Shown: positions 1 to 8,263, counted from the stretch's first letter. The stretch: 14,567 nucleotides of DNA from Succinatimonas hippei (GCA_004557545.1 SFGV01000050.1:1-14567), one strand, 5' to 3'. The notes: generated by a model from the letters alone, not told the origin. Numbers and translations: made by a program.

Positions 1-80
1 GCAGTACCACCTGACGGCCAAAATGCTTGTACAGCGCATTGCTTATAAACCTCAGAAAGTCAGTGAGTCTGGAGCTGTTT
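1..80. repeat. 80-bp terminal direct repeat, left copy
   Basis: These 80 bases are identical, in the same orientation, to 14488-14567. The repeat lies inside the AAA-ATPase coding sequence, spanning the segment up to Walker B. Its fixed length and position at both extreme ends are what a circularised or self-overlapping assembly contig shows. A real terminal repeat or two recently duplicated gene copies would look the same from sequence alone. Confidence 0.97.
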
Positions 81-562
81 TCAGGTTTTACCAGTTCGTC
101 TTCATCCAGATAAAGGTTCAATCTTTTTTTATCTCTGTCAGAAAGTTTCTGACTGTCTAACAAAAACTCAAAGTCTGATGCGGTATCAGCGACAAGTTCC
201 GCCAGAGACTGTACGGCCTTCTCATAAGTTGAAGCGAAGACATCCTTTAGCGTCATGAACACCACAGGGAACTGTCCCATATACTTCTGGACAAACTCGG
301 TGTCCTTCATGACATCAAGTCCTTTGAAGAGTCTTTCCTGATGGCTGGTGTCACCGGGGTTTTCATAATTTAGACCGAGGAACTCCTGGAACATACCCAT
401 GGTCAGAGTCTTGCCAAAGCGGCGGGGGCGGGTAAAGAGTCTTACACTGCCTGTGGTGGCGAATACCGGGCGGAGGAAACGGGTTTTGTCTACGTAGTAG
501 CAGTTGCCGTCTATGATTTTACTGAAGCTCTCAGTGCCGGCATCTACCTGTTTTGCAGTCAT
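1..562 (-). CDS. AAA-ATPase-like / PD-(D/E)xK protein, N-terminal half (gene cut by window edge)
   Basis: First 187 codons of a large ATPase-nuclease-like protein whose remainder is at 13271-14567. Starting at ATG 562-560, the protein opens MTAKQVDAG. It has the degenerate P-loop typical of this family, TRPRRFGKTLT, with the Walker A lysine at about K51. AGGGG at 571-575 lies 8 bases before the ATG. The last full codons encode NALYKHFGRQVVL, just before the Walker B segment. The reading frame passes exactly through the 80-bp repeat into the right-hand fragment, giving 592 codons plus a stop (1,779 nt). The family (AAA-ATPase-like domain plus a C-terminal PD-(D/E)xK domain) is abundant and multicopy in gut bacteria and has no settled function; roles in DNA processing or defence are speculation. 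A perfect inverted repeat just upstream (598-624) suggests local control. Confidence 0.85.
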   Translation of the reverse strand, partial: MTAKQVDAGTESFSKIIDGNCYYVDKTRFLRPVFATTGSVRLFTRPRRFGKTLTMGMFQEFLGLNYENPGDTSHQERLFKGLDVMKDTEFVQKYMGQFPVVFMTLKDVFASTYEKAVQSLAELVADTASDFEFLLDSQKLSDRDKKRLNLYLDEDELVKPENSSRLTDFLRFISNALYKHFGRQVVL

Positions 563-1072
563 CGTATTATCCCCTGGTTCTTATTCGCTATTTATTTGAT
601 CTGAAATCTATGTTATTTCAGATCTCATGTTAGAAACACTGACATCTCAAGTTATCAGCAAACTCAGGTTGCTCCAGCAGATCAAAATTGTGGCAACAAT
701 GAGTCAGAACGTTAATCCGGGTGAATATATCGCTCTTTCTTTTCTGTCTGATAGAGTATTATCTTTTGCGCGTATAGCGTATATAAGTCTCGTAGTTAGA
801 AAATCCTGAGCGGAGACAGCTAATTCAGTTCATCGCGCTGATGTATGTCTCATAAATGATGACATGACGAATACACCAGGCTGTTTTACTGCTTAACATA
901 GTGGAGTTATCCCGGGCGGTTTTGCAATCATTTATAAATATAGCAGCCTGAAAAATCACCGGTATCGCGAGACCACAAAGCAACATCCGGCATTCAGCCT
1001 GAGCCTGAGGAGGTCAGCCATACTGTCTGACCTGGATATAATTTATCCAACCTTAGCTACTCACACGCAGCT
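563..1072. other. Non-coding gap between the AAA-ATPase gene and rmuC
   Basis: This stretch of about 510 bases has no convincing gene. It holds the AAA-ATPase leader with its inverted repeat (598-624). Near rmuC there is a hairpin, AGGTCAG (1011-1017) with CTGACCT (1027-1033), about 40 bases beyond the rmuC stop. That hairpin lacks a clear U-tract on the minus strand, so it is at best a weak terminator or a transcript-end stabiliser. Nothing else is recognised. Confidence 0.5.
598..624. promoter_or_regulatory. Perfect 10-bp inverted repeat upstream of the AAA-ATPase gene
   Basis: GATCTGAAAT (598-607) and ATTTCAGATC (615-624) are perfect reverse complements separated by 7 bases. The repeat sits 36-62 bases upstream of the ATPase start codon, where a core promoter or operator would be expected. 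On the minus strand it is not followed by a U-run, so it is not a typical intrinsic terminator. It could be an operator or a cruciform or hairpin in the mRNA leader. The cognate protein is unknown. Confidence 0.55.
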
Positions 1073-2611
1073 CTATTTGTCAGCGTCACCGCTTTCATCA
1101 TTGGCTACCTTAAAGCCAAGCGCGTTCTGATCCTTAAGTTCCTTGTTCCCCTCATCGTCCTTCTCAGGACTCACGTCTACGGTGGTGCCGTCTATCTCCT
1201 TCATAACCTCAGGGGCGCGCGCGGAGAAGCGTGAGAGCATTGATGCCAGGTTCCCCTTGCCGTTTATCAGGCGGTTCCCAAGCACCTCAAGCGAGGATTC
1301 GAAGGCGTCCTTGCGCTTTAACACATCAGAGAAGGCGTCGCGCACCAGATCGAATTTGTCGGCGATCTTTTTAGCCGAGGTCGCGAGATCTCTTATGTGA
1401 TCATTCTGGTGGGCAAGGATCCAGAGATTTGAAACCACGCGAAGCGCCGGCACCAGAGTGCTCGGGCTTACCAGATAGATATTTTTTGACGCCGCGTAGT
1501 CATAGATGGCGTGATCGCGGTTGAACGCCAGAAAGAGCGCCCCGTCAAGCGGCACAAACATGAACACGAATGAAGGGCTGTTGAGACTGCGGTAATTGCC
1601 ATAATCGCGCTGTGACAGTCCGTCAATATGGGAGCGGATCGACTCAAGATGCGCCTTGGCCGCGCGCTCACGATCCTCATCACTGTCAGCGCTGCAGTAC
1701 TCTGTATAAGCGGTAAGCGAGCATTTGGCGTCAATGATGAGACTGTGGGAGTCGGGCAGTCTTATCACCACATCGGGCCTGCCGGTCTCGCCTAAGGCGC
1801 GGTCACCCGCGACTTCACGCTCATATTCGGTACCCTTGATAAGGCCTGAGGCGTCAAGGGCGCGTTCAAGTTGAAGTTCTCCCCACATTCCCTGAGCTTT
1901 GCCGCCTGATTTCAAGGCGTTGGTAAGGTCGAGAGCCTGCTTTGAAAGGCTTTGCTGGGCATCCTGCATGTGCTTGAGCTCGGAGCTGAAGCGCCCGGCC
2001 TGCTCTGAGGAATCCTTCTGGGTCTTGAGCAGAAGCTCTCTGAACTGCAACAGCTCCTCCTTAAGCGGGGTAACCGTTTCAGAGAGGGTTTTCTGGGAGC
2101 TCTTTTGCAGATCCGCCCCGCGATCCTTGATCATGCGCTCTGAGAGCGCGGTAAGCCGCTCCTCAAGAGTTCGTCTGGCGTTCTCTTGAGCCTGTTCATC
2201 GGTCTCGCGAAGCTGCTTCAGGTTCTCAACTTCTCTTGCGCGGGACGCGAGCTGCTCGCGCGCTTCCATGAGATCATGGCTTACGCTTTCAAGATCACGG
2301 TTGTTCTTAGCGTTGAGGTCACCAAGTCTCTGATTGTCGGCGCTGAGGGCCGCGATCTGCTCGCGGGCGCGGGCAAGATCCTCGTTTAACGCGTCGGTAT
2401 GATCCTCAAACTGGCGGATCTTGTTTTCACTTATCTGGTTTAACTGTTTTAGCTGCTCGTTGGTTGTTTCGGCGATGGCGCGCTGGCGTTTTTCCTCAGA
2501 GAGTCTGTGCATAAATGGCACCACCACGAACAGTCCCAGTATGATAACTGTGCCAAGCTCGCATAAGAGCAGGGTGTACGGGGTAAGCCACAGCCACTGA
2601 CTAAAGTCCAT
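1073..2611 (-). CDS. rmuC: RmuC family DNA recombination protein
   Basis: 512-residue RmuC homologue. E. coli rmuC was identified as limiting recombination at inverted repeats, and the family has a nuclease-like core. Visible parts are an N-terminal membrane segment (about 11-33), a long coiled coil (about 38-235) rich in E, Q, R and L heptads, and the RmuC domain (about 236-440). That domain contains KAQGMWGELQLE (E245), GRPDVVIRLP (D280) and LIIDAKCSL (D294, K296), which resemble PD-(D/E)xK active-site residues. The C-terminal 70 residues are acidic and low-complexity. ATG 2611-2609 is chosen over an in-frame TTG two codons upstream because AGGGAG lies 7 bases before the ATG but only 1 base before the TTG. 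A perfect -10 box (TATAAT) lies upstream at 2687-2682. The gene is monocistronic or loosely linked to its neighbours. Confidence 0.93.
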   Translation of the reverse strand: MDFSQWLWLTPYTLLLCELGTVIILGLFVVVPFMHRLSEEKRQRAIAETTNEQLKQLNQISENKIRQFEDHTDALNEDLARAREQIAALSADNQRLGDLNAKNNRDLESVSHDLMEAREQLASRAREVENLKQLRETDEQAQENARRTLEERLTALSERMIKDRGADLQKSSQKTLSETVTPLKEELLQFRELLLKTQKDSSEQAGRFSSELKHMQDAQQSLSKQALDLTNALKSGGKAQGMWGELQLERALDASGLIKGTEYEREVAGDRALGETGRPDVVIRLPDSHSLIIDAKCSLTAYTEYCSADSDEDRERAAKAHLESIRSHIDGLSQRDYGNYRSLNSPSFVFMFVPLDGALFLAFNRDHAIYDYAASKNIYLVSPSTLVPALRVVSNLWILAHQNDHIRDLATSAKKIADKFDLVRDAFSDVLKRKDAFESSLEVLGNRLINGKGNLASMLSRFSARAPEVMKEIDGTTVDVSPEKDDEGNKELKDQNALGFKVANDESGDADK

Positions 2612-2681
2612 TTCCAATCTCCCTGAAAAACAACGCCTGTGTTTTAACGCTAAGTCTTTATTAGTATGTTTTTAGATAGTA

Positions 2682-2687
2682 ATTATA
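2682..2687 (-). promoter_or_regulatory. rmuC -10 box (TATAAT), flanked by an 8-bp inverted repeat
   Basis: On the minus strand a perfect TATAAT lies 71 bases before the rmuC ATG, predicting a start near 2675. No good -35 box lies 16-18 bases upstream. TTAACGCT (2644-2651) and AGCGTTAA (2693-2700) are perfect reverse complements flanking the -10 box and predicted start, with their centres 49 bases apart. This could be paired protein-binding half-sites or chance. Confidence 0.45.
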
Positions 2688-2727
2688 CGATGAGCGTTAA
2701 TGCAGAATAAAAAAGCAAATTTGCAGA

Positions 2728-2756
2728 CAAAAAAGCACCGGCTTACTGCCGGTGCT
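2728..2756 (-). terminator. Intrinsic terminator of the porin gene
   Basis: On the minus strand a 9-bp perfect stem, AGCACCGGC with GCCGGTGCT (2734-2742 and 2748-2756), has a 5-base loop and is followed directly by a U-run and GUC. It lies about 43 bases beyond the porin stop codon and ahead of the rmuC promoter, separating the two genes. Confidence 0.9.
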
Positions 2757-2798
2757 AAAAGGCTTTTATAGCTTAAAAGGGTTAACTAACAGCTAAGA

Positions 2799-3878
2799 TT
2801 AGAAGGTGTAACGGGCACCGATTGCGAATACATTCTCGCCATCCCCGTCTTCCTTGGCAGGGGTACGTGAGTAGCCATCGTCAGAGCTGGCATCGATGTT
2901 GGCCTCAGCCCAAACACGGAAGTTCGGGTTGATGTTGTAAGCAACGTTCGCCTGCCAGAGTTTGCCGGTACCATCTATAGCACCCTGCTCGGTCTTGCGA
3001 ACCTGATAGCCGGTTGAGAGAACAACACCTGAATCAAAGCCGTAGCTTATGATTGACTCAAAGGCCTTGGTCTTCAGATCTTCAGTGGCATCGCTGGTGA
3101 ACTGAACCTTATCGTAGGTGTAGTCAACGGCGAGGTAAAGCCCCTTCTTGAAGGTACCCCAGGACAGGCCGGCAGCCCAGGTTTTCTCGTTATCCCATGC
3201 TACAAGAGCGCCCTCATCATTCTGACCATCGAGGTACTTGTAAGCTACACGGATGGAGATAGGACCAAAGCCAACGGTAGGAGTGGTATAGCCGGCGTAA
3301 GCGGAGAAGCCGCCATTAACATTGGTTGTGCCGAGCACATCTGAATCGTAGTTGTCTTCAGCAAACTGAGCGGTTACAAAGCCGTCAAAGCCGTAGCCTG
3401 AATACATATATGAGAGTTTGCCTGAGTTACGCTCATCGCCGACCAGAGCCATGCAGCCGTACTCTTCGAAGTGATCGGTTACGTCAGATGCGTACTGGAA
3501 CGGATCCTCATAACGGCCGGCCTGAACCTTGCCATACCTGCCAAAATCGAGACCTACATACTGATCACGTGAAACAAAACTGCCGGTTTCGCCCTTGCTG
3601 TCACCAACGTTCTGTGACTGCCACTCGGCAAAGCCATAGCCTGCGACGGCGCTGTTGATCTGGGTACGACCGGTGATATTCAGACGGGCGCGGTTACGGA
3701 CGGTTGAATCACCATTTGCGCCTTTGACTTTGTGGGCGCCACCGCTTAACCACAGAGCTTCAATACGGCCACCGATATCCAGTGAGGTGCCATCCTTGTT
3801 ATAAACAGGGGTAGCTGATACTGAGGTAGCAACGAAGGCAGCGGAAGCTACCGCTAATGCCAGTAATGATTTTTTCAT
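2799..3878 (-). CDS. Outer-membrane porin (general bacterial porin, OmpC/OmpF-like)
   Basis: 359-residue trimeric-type porin for passive diffusion of small hydrophilic solutes across the outer membrane. It opens with a Sec signal peptide, MKKSLLALAVASAAFVATSVSA, cleaved after A22. The mature start has the first porin strand (LDIGGRIEALWLSGG). Typical porin segments follow, such as GYGFAEWQSQN, DQYVGLDFGRYGKVQAGRYEDPF and the constriction-loop-like DVTDHFEEYG. The protein ends in IGARYTF with the terminal Phe used for Bam-dependent insertion. ATG 3878 is chosen over an in-frame start 40 codons upstream because it begins the signal peptide and has AAGGG about 8 bases ahead. Its substrate is unknown. 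Lying beside a sugar-acid operon, it might carry the same anions, but it has its own promoter and terminator. Confidence 0.93.
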   Translation of the reverse strand: MKKSLLALAVASAAFVATSVSATPVYNKDGTSLDIGGRIEALWLSGGAHKVKGANGDSTVRNRARLNITGRTQINSAVAGYGFAEWQSQNVGDSKGETGSFVSRDQYVGLDFGRYGKVQAGRYEDPFQYASDVTDHFEEYGCMALVGDERNSGKLSYMYSGYGFDGFVTAQFAEDNYDSDVLGTTNVNGGFSAYAGYTTPTVGFGPISIRVAYKYLDGQNDEGALVAWDNEKTWAAGLSWGTFKKGLYLAVDYTYDKVQFTSDATEDLKTKAFESIISYGFDSGVVLSTGYQVRKTEQGAIDGTGKLWQANVAYNINPNFRVWAEANIDASSDDGYSRTPAKEDGDGENVFAIGARYTF

Positions 3879-3927
3879 GATAAATCCCTTAAAAAATTTA
3901 TAAACGTGCTCTATTTGGCACAATGTC

Positions 3928-3974
3928 ATTGTAGTAAAAGAAAAGTTAACAGACATCACAGTTTTTGCAAAAAC
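3928..3974 (-). promoter_or_regulatory. Porin promoter region with a 14-bp palindrome
   Basis: On the minus strand TACAAT (3933-3928) is a good -10 candidate, giving a start near 3921 and a leader of about 43 bases. No strong -35 is seen, consistent with an activated promoter. A perfect 14-bp palindrome, GTTTTTGCAAAAAC, occupies 3961-3974, centred about 46 bases upstream of the predicted start. Between the two is a Crp-like half-site TGTGA (3960-3956) whose partner half is poor. The sites are inferred from sequence alone. Confidence 0.4.
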
Positions 3975-4605
3975 GATGTAAAGGAATAAAAAATACACAC
4001 TGATTTTTAATAAAAAAATCGATATGGCTACGATAAACTATAGCGTTTTCATATCTTTTACGAAATGATGAATTTTCATCAAAGGAATTTCTTTTCATAC
4101 ATTGACGTCAATTTTGTAGATTAAATTACTATACTGGCGTTTATATTAAACACGTATATTTATCTATACCTACACTTAGTAAGTCTATATACTGATATAT
4201 TACGATAAATATAGACACCTATATGTCATGAAATACTGCTTTTGCTCTTAAGTAGCAGGAAAGTACTCTGACCGCTTTTGAATCCTAAAACGTGTGCGTC
4301 TCGTTAACCTAAGTTTTTCCGTAAATTCGCAAATTATGTAAAAAGCGTGTGAGATCTGCATGATGTACTGAATTTATGCCATTCTTTGACCGACCTGAGC
4401 TGGTCTATTTGCTCCTAATAGATCTGATCACCTCATAAGCAGCTCAATAAGGCATAAGAGTACAAGTTTTGTAAAATTGCTCTTGAGATCAGGCCTTATG
4501 ATTAAAACTTTTGGTCTGACAGTCTTGAAATCGTCTTAGATCTGAGTTAATCGCGTTTGTTTTCGCAAGCTGCGGAAATTGCGAAATCGCGTATGCTCTT
4601 GCGTG
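3975..4605. other. Long AT-rich non-coding region between the sugar-acid operon and the porin
   Basis: About 630 bases have no credible ORF on either strand. The part nearest the porin (3975-4250) is very AT-rich. Farther out there is an imperfect long hairpin: TTTCGCAA (4561-4568) pairs perfectly with TTGCGAAA (4579-4586), and flanking TCGCG blocks extend it to about 4551-4591. Neither strand shows a U-run after it. The length would allow a regulatory RNA or distant activator sites for the porin, but none is recognised. Confidence 0.4.
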
Positions 4606-4633
4606 GAAAAAGGAGGGTCGAGGCCCTCCTTTT
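4606..4633 (-). terminator. Intrinsic terminator of the TRAP-dehydratase operon
   Basis: A 10-bp stem, AAAAGGAGGG (4608-4617) with CCCTCCTTTT (4624-4633), has a 6-base loop. On the minus strand it ends in UUUUU followed by CC. It lies about 25 bases after the dehydratase stop codon. The A/T-flanked stem could also act on the other strand, but no plus-strand gene reads into it. Confidence 0.88.
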
Positions 4634-4658
4634 GAGAAATCAGGCATCCATCTGTGCG

Positions 4659-6344
4659 CTAGTCACGGGTTTTTATGATGGCGCCGAGACTTGCCGATGA
4701 GACACTGTGACGGTAGTGGTAGAGAGTTCCTTCGATATCTCTGCAACGGCAGGGCGCGCCTTCCTTGCGGCGTTTGTCAAAGTCGACCTCAGCGTCGATG
4801 GTGCCTTTATCAACATCGATATGAATGACATCACCGTTCCTCAGGTATTTGATTGGGCCGTCATCGTAGGACTCAGGACATATATGGCCTACGAAACAGC
4901 CGTTGTTGGAGCCTGAGAAACGGCCGTCGGTGATAAGGCAGACCTTGTCACCAAGCCCCATGCCGACCAGAAGCTTCATGGCCTTGTACTGCTCCGGCAT
5001 GCCCGGACCGCCGCGCGGACCTTCATTTCTGATGACCACTACGTCACCCGGTTTGATCTTAAGGGCGCGGATCCCCTCAAGCGCGTCAGTCTCGCTCTCA
5101 AAGATCACGGCCTTGCCGGTAAAGTCGTGAGCCTTCTGCGGAATGGCAGAAGGTTTGGTAACAGCACCGTCAGGCGCCAGGTTTCCATGGAGGATCGCGA
5201 TCCCAGGGCTGGTGTGAACCGGATTATCGAGATGGTGGATGACATCTGGGTTGAGGTTCTCGCCGTACTCCTCAAGATTCTCCTTCAATGTCTTTCCTGT
5301 GCAGGTTATCCCGCCAAGGGAGAGCCTGCTCCTGATCTCATTCATAAGGGCATGCACACCGCCGGCCTCGTAGAAATCAAGCAACATGTGCTCGCCTGCC
5401 GGGACAACCGAGATCATGTGCGGCACCTCTGAGGCTACCCTGCCAAAATCGTCGATAGTGAACTTCACTCTGGCCTCATAGGCAATCGCGAGCATATGTA
5501 GCACGGCATTGGTCGAGCCGCCTATCGCGGAATTGACCCTGACCGCGTTTTTAATTGAATCAAGCGTTACGATATCGCGGATACGGATATTCTTGCGCAC
5601 GAGATTCATAACCGCGAGGCCTGATTCAAAGGAGATACGCATACGTCTTGAGTAAACAGCCGGTATAGCCGCGCATCCAGGCAATGACAGTCCCATCGCC
5701 TCGGCCAGGCATGCCATGGTGTTGGCGGTGCCCAGCATAGCGCAGGAGCCTATGGTCGGTACGGCGTTGTTCTCAAGCCAGTCAAACTGCTTTTGGGTGA
5801 TTTTGCCTGATTTGAGCGCGCCCTCAGACTGCTGGATTATCGAGTGGTCCAGATATTCACCACCGTAGGGGTTGCCTTTTTTCATGTGGCCTGGCAGGGC
5901 AGGGCCGCCGTTTACGAAAACCGTAGGCAGATTGAGCCTGAGCGCTCCTAAAATAAGACCCGGCTCAATCTTGTCACATGAGCCCAATAACACCAGTCCG
6001 TCAAGCTGGTGGGCCTGGATCATGGTCTCAACGTCATTTGCCACACACTCGCGGGAGGGCAGGACATAGCGCATGCCCTCATGTCCCATGGCCATGCCGT
6101 CACAGCAGGCGATGGTGCCAAACTCAACCGGGGTGCCGCCGCCAGCGAATATGCCTTCCTTAACCCGCTCTGCCATCTCCTTCAGGATATTGTGACCCGG
6201 GCAGATCTCATTGAAGGCGTTGACCACGCCGATTATTGGCTTATGCAACTCGCTGTCGGTATATCCAGCAGCTTTGTACAGGGCTCTGACATTGGCCCAC
6301 TCGGGGCCGTTCATGATGTCCTGTGAACGGAACTTGAAATCCAT
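4659..6344 (-). CDS. IlvD/Edd family dehydratase, probably acting on a sugar acid
   Basis: 561-residue iron-sulphur dehydratase, full length for the family. Such enzymes remove water from 2,3-dihydroxy acids, giving a 2-keto (3-deoxy) acid. The three expected cluster cysteines are visible: C48 in ICPGHN, C123 in GSCDK and C201 in GSCAMLGTANTM. D82 (CCDGMAMGHEGM) and D124 with K125 fit the Mg site and the carbamylated lysine. SLPGCAAIPAVYSRR resembles the aldonate dehydratases (arabonate or xylonate type) more than biosynthetic dihydroxy-acid dehydratase. The C-terminal half carries TDGRFSGSNNGCFVGH and NEGPRGGPGMPEQ. It is the last gene of the dctPQM operon, with AGGAG 7 bases before its ATG, which supports catabolic use of an imported acid. 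The exact substrate cannot be read from sequence, and a dihydroxy-acid dehydratase of branched-chain amino acid synthesis remains a weaker alternative. Confidence 0.85.
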   Translation of the reverse strand: MDFKFRSQDIMNGPEWANVRALYKAAGYTDSELHKPIIGVVNAFNEICPGHNILKEMAERVKEGIFAGGGTPVEFGTIACCDGMAMGHEGMRYVLPSRECVANDVETMIQAHQLDGLVLLGSCDKIEPGLILGALRLNLPTVFVNGGPALPGHMKKGNPYGGEYLDHSIIQQSEGALKSGKITQKQFDWLENNAVPTIGSCAMLGTANTMACLAEAMGLSLPGCAAIPAVYSRRMRISFESGLAVMNLVRKNIRIRDIVTLDSIKNAVRVNSAIGGSTNAVLHMLAIAYEARVKFTIDDFGRVASEVPHMISVVPAGEHMLLDFYEAGGVHALMNEIRSRLSLGGITCTGKTLKENLEEYGENLNPDVIHHLDNPVHTSPGIAILHGNLAPDGAVTKPSAIPQKAHDFTGKAVIFESETDALEGIRALKIKPGDVVVIRNEGPRGGPGMPEQYKAMKLLVGMGLGDKVCLITDGRFSGSNNGCFVGHICPESYDDGPIKYLRNGDVIHIDVDKGTIDAEVDFDKRRKEGAPCRCRDIEGTLYHYRHSVSSASLGAIIKTRD

Positions 6345-6371
6345 GTGAAACTCCTTTTACAGACATTATTA

Positions 6372-6399
6372 AGGCAGGGATGCTTAAGCGGCCCTGCCT
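6372..6399 (-). other. Intercistronic hairpin between dctM and the dehydratase gene
   Basis: AGGCAGGG (6372-6379) and CCCTGCCT (6392-6399) form a perfect 8-bp stem in the 99-base gap between the transporter and the dehydratase. On the minus strand it is followed by UUAAUAAUG, too weak a U-run for an efficient terminator. It may stabilise the upstream mRNA or partly reduce read-through, lowering dehydratase relative to transporter. Confidence 0.6.
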
Positions 6400-6443
6400 G
6401 TTTGTTATTTAAAAGCTATATCTGTAGTCCATAACGCTCTGCC

Positions 6444-7724
6444 TTATTTCATGAGATTTGGCAGGTACATTACGATCTCCGGTATGTATGTGATGAGAGC
6501 CAGGCAGCCTAACATCACAAGGATAAACGGAACGATGCCCTTGAGTATGACCTCCATAGGGGAGTCGGCGATTCTCGAGGCGACAAACAGGTTGATGCCA
6601 AGCGGCGGTGTGATAAAGCCGATCGCGAGGTTGGTAACCATGATGAGGCCGAAGTGAATTGGATCGACACCGATGCTGGTAGCAACCGGCAGGAGGATCG
6701 GGGCCAGAATAAGGATGGCCGGAGTAGTATCCATAAAGCAGCCGACAATGAGCAGCAGCACATTGATGAGCAGCAGGATCACAATCTTGCTTGAGGACAC
6801 GGTCATCAGGGCGTTGGCGACCATCGCCGGGATCTGCTCAATGGTAATGACCTTTGAGAAGGCGGTGGCGCAACCCAGGATCACCATGGTGGTGGCGGTG
6901 GTTGAGCAGGAGGTCGAAATGGCCTTTATGAACTTTTTGAAGGAAAGCTCACGGTGCAGGAACGCGCCGCATACGAAAGCGTAGACAGCTGCGACAGCTG
7001 CGGCCTCGGTAGGGGTGAACACACCGGCATAGATACCGCCCAGAATGATTATAGGGTTGATAAGCGCCCATTTGGCGTCCCAGATGGCGTCCCAGGCGTG
7101 CTTCCAGGTGAAAGCTTCGGCAGTTCCCTTAAAGCCGCGTCTCTTGCAGTGGAAATAGCAGTACGCGATCAAAGCCGCGCCGATGAGCAGACCCGGGAAG
7201 AAGCCGCCCATGAACAGCGAGGTTACCGAGGCGCCGGTTGAAACACCGTAAATAACCATCGGGATTGAAGGCGGGATGATCACGCCAATTGATCCGGCGC
7301 AGGCTACCAGAGCGAGCACGAAGGGTTTGTCATAGCCAAGCTTCAGCATGGTCGGGACCACCATGGTGCCGACCGCGGCGACGGTCGCAGGGCCTGAGCC
7401 CGACACTGCCGCGAAGAACATGCAGACGAGCACTGTCACGATGGCGATACCGCCGGTGATGCGCCCGAAGAACACGTTGCAGACGTTTAAGATCCTGGAG
7501 GATACGCCGCCTGCTCCCATCAGGTCGCCTGAGAGAATGAAGAGCGGGATCGCGAGGATCGGGAATGAGTCGCAGGAGGTAACCAGAGCCTGAGGAATTG
7601 AGGTCAGGCTCATGGTTTCGCTCACGAGCAGAGCGCCCATGGTTGAAATACCAAGGGCAATGCCTACCGGCACGTTAACTATAAGGAGAACGGCCAGAAG
7701 TATGAAAAGTATTGCAGCTACCAT
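6444..7724 (-). CDS. dctM: TRAP transporter large permease subunit, DctM family
   Basis: 426-residue inner-membrane subunit that forms the transport channel of a sodium-coupled tripartite carboxylate transporter. It is almost entirely hydrophobic, with about 12 membrane segments. DctM motifs visible are SGSGPATVAAVG, GVIIPPSIPMVIYG, GVFTPTEAAAVA, CFMDTTPAILILAPILLP and ITPPLGINLFVASRI. The ATG at 7724 lies 14 bases after the dctQ stop. AGGAG for this gene overlaps the end of dctQ (TAAGGAG), which implies translational coupling. It works with the small subunit and the periplasmic binding protein encoded upstream. Confidence 0.95.
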   Translation of the reverse strand: MVAAILFILLAVLLIVNVPVGIALGISTMGALLVSETMSLTSIPQALVTSCDSFPILAIPLFILSGDLMGAGGVSSRILNVCNVFFGRITGGIAIVTVLVCMFFAAVSGSGPATVAAVGTMVVPTMLKLGYDKPFVLALVACAGSIGVIIPPSIPMVIYGVSTGASVTSLFMGGFFPGLLIGAALIAYCYFHCKRRGFKGTAEAFTWKHAWDAIWDAKWALINPIIILGGIYAGVFTPTEAAAVAAVYAFVCGAFLHRELSFKKFIKAISTSCSTTATTMVILGCATAFSKVITIEQIPAMVANALMTVSSSKIVILLLINVLLLIVGCFMDTTPAILILAPILLPVATSIGVDPIHFGLIMVTNLAIGFITPPLGINLFVASRIADSPMEVILKGIVPFILVMLGCLALITYIPEIVMYLPNLMK

Positions 7725-7738
7725 CTGTCAGTGTCTCC

Positions 7739-8263
7739 TTACAGATTCTCAAGATCAAGCGGCTTGTCCTCGTCCGCTTCCTTGAGATGTTTAATTCTGT
7801 AGATTATGGTTTCGACCTCACGTATCGCGGTGAGAGTGAAACCTACCAGCGGAGCGCCGTAGGGGATCCACATAGGGATCTGCATGGCCGGAGAGAGCTG
7901 ACCGAACATGATCTGCTTCTGCTCAAGCCCCCATGAGTAATAGACGATCGCGATGGCGAAAAGTAAAAAGATGATATCGCCCAGGATCACCACGTATTTG
8001 CGGGCCTTCTTTGGAAAGAGGTACAGGCCGGCGTCTATCTTGATGTGGCGCATAACCTTGCAGCCGTACGCTATGCCGATGTAAACCAGCCAGATAAACA
8101 TATAGCGCGAGAGTTCCTCAGACCATGAAAGTGAAGCACCCAGAACGTAGCGGAAGAAAACCTGTATGAACAGCACAACCGAAAGACAGCTCATCAGCAC
8201 GATGCAGATGCTCATCTCCAGCTTGTTGTCCAAGAAGTTTAAAAATTTACCGAAAAGACCCAT
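7739..8263 (-). CDS. dctQ: TRAP transporter small permease subunit, DctQ family
   Basis: 174-residue inner-membrane protein with four predicted membrane segments (about 18-40, 53-72, 89-110 and 131-150). DctQ-type features include the F-R-Y segment in FIQVFFRYVLG, then SWSEELSRYMFIWLVYIG and the RHIKID segment. ATG 8263 is chosen over an in-frame start 16 codons upstream because AAGGAAAG precedes it and the extra residues are hydrophilic and read through an intergenic hairpin. DctQ pairs with DctM in the membrane. The C-terminal tail (EADEDKPLDLENL) is acidic and cytoplasmic. Confidence 0.92.
   Translation of the reverse strand: MGLFGKFLNFLDNKLEMSICIVLMSCLSVVLFIQVFFRYVLGASLSWSEELSRYMFIWLVYIGIAYGCKVMRHIKIDAGLYLFPKKARKYVVILGDIIFLLFAIAIVYYSWGLEQKQIMFGQLSPAMQIPMWIPYGAPLVGFTLTAIREVETIIYRIKHLKEADEDKPLDLENL

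Noticed and set aside
627..809. 60-codon plus-strand ORF in the AAA-ATPase to rmuC gap
   Set aside because: It has no ribosome site of note, no recognisable domain and begins just after the inverted repeat; it looks like random coding capacity in non-coding DNA.
2609..2617. TTG start for rmuC two codons upstream of the ATG
   Set aside because: The Shine-Dalgarno AGGGAG would be only 1 base from the TTG but is 7 bases from the ATG.
3878..3998. Upstream in-frame start for the porin, adding 40 residues
   Set aside because: It would bury the signal peptide and read through the predicted promoter; the inner ATG has a good ribosome site.
4102..4135. Plus-strand promoter TTGACG ... TATACT in the porin leader gap
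   Set aside because: The boxes are 22 bases apart, too far for sigma-70, and no plus-strand gene follows.
4659..6344. Naming the dehydratase ilvD (branched-chain amino acid synthesis)
   Set aside because: The operon with a TRAP transporter, the FCD regulator and aldonate-type motifs favour catabolism; no other branched-chain gene is present.
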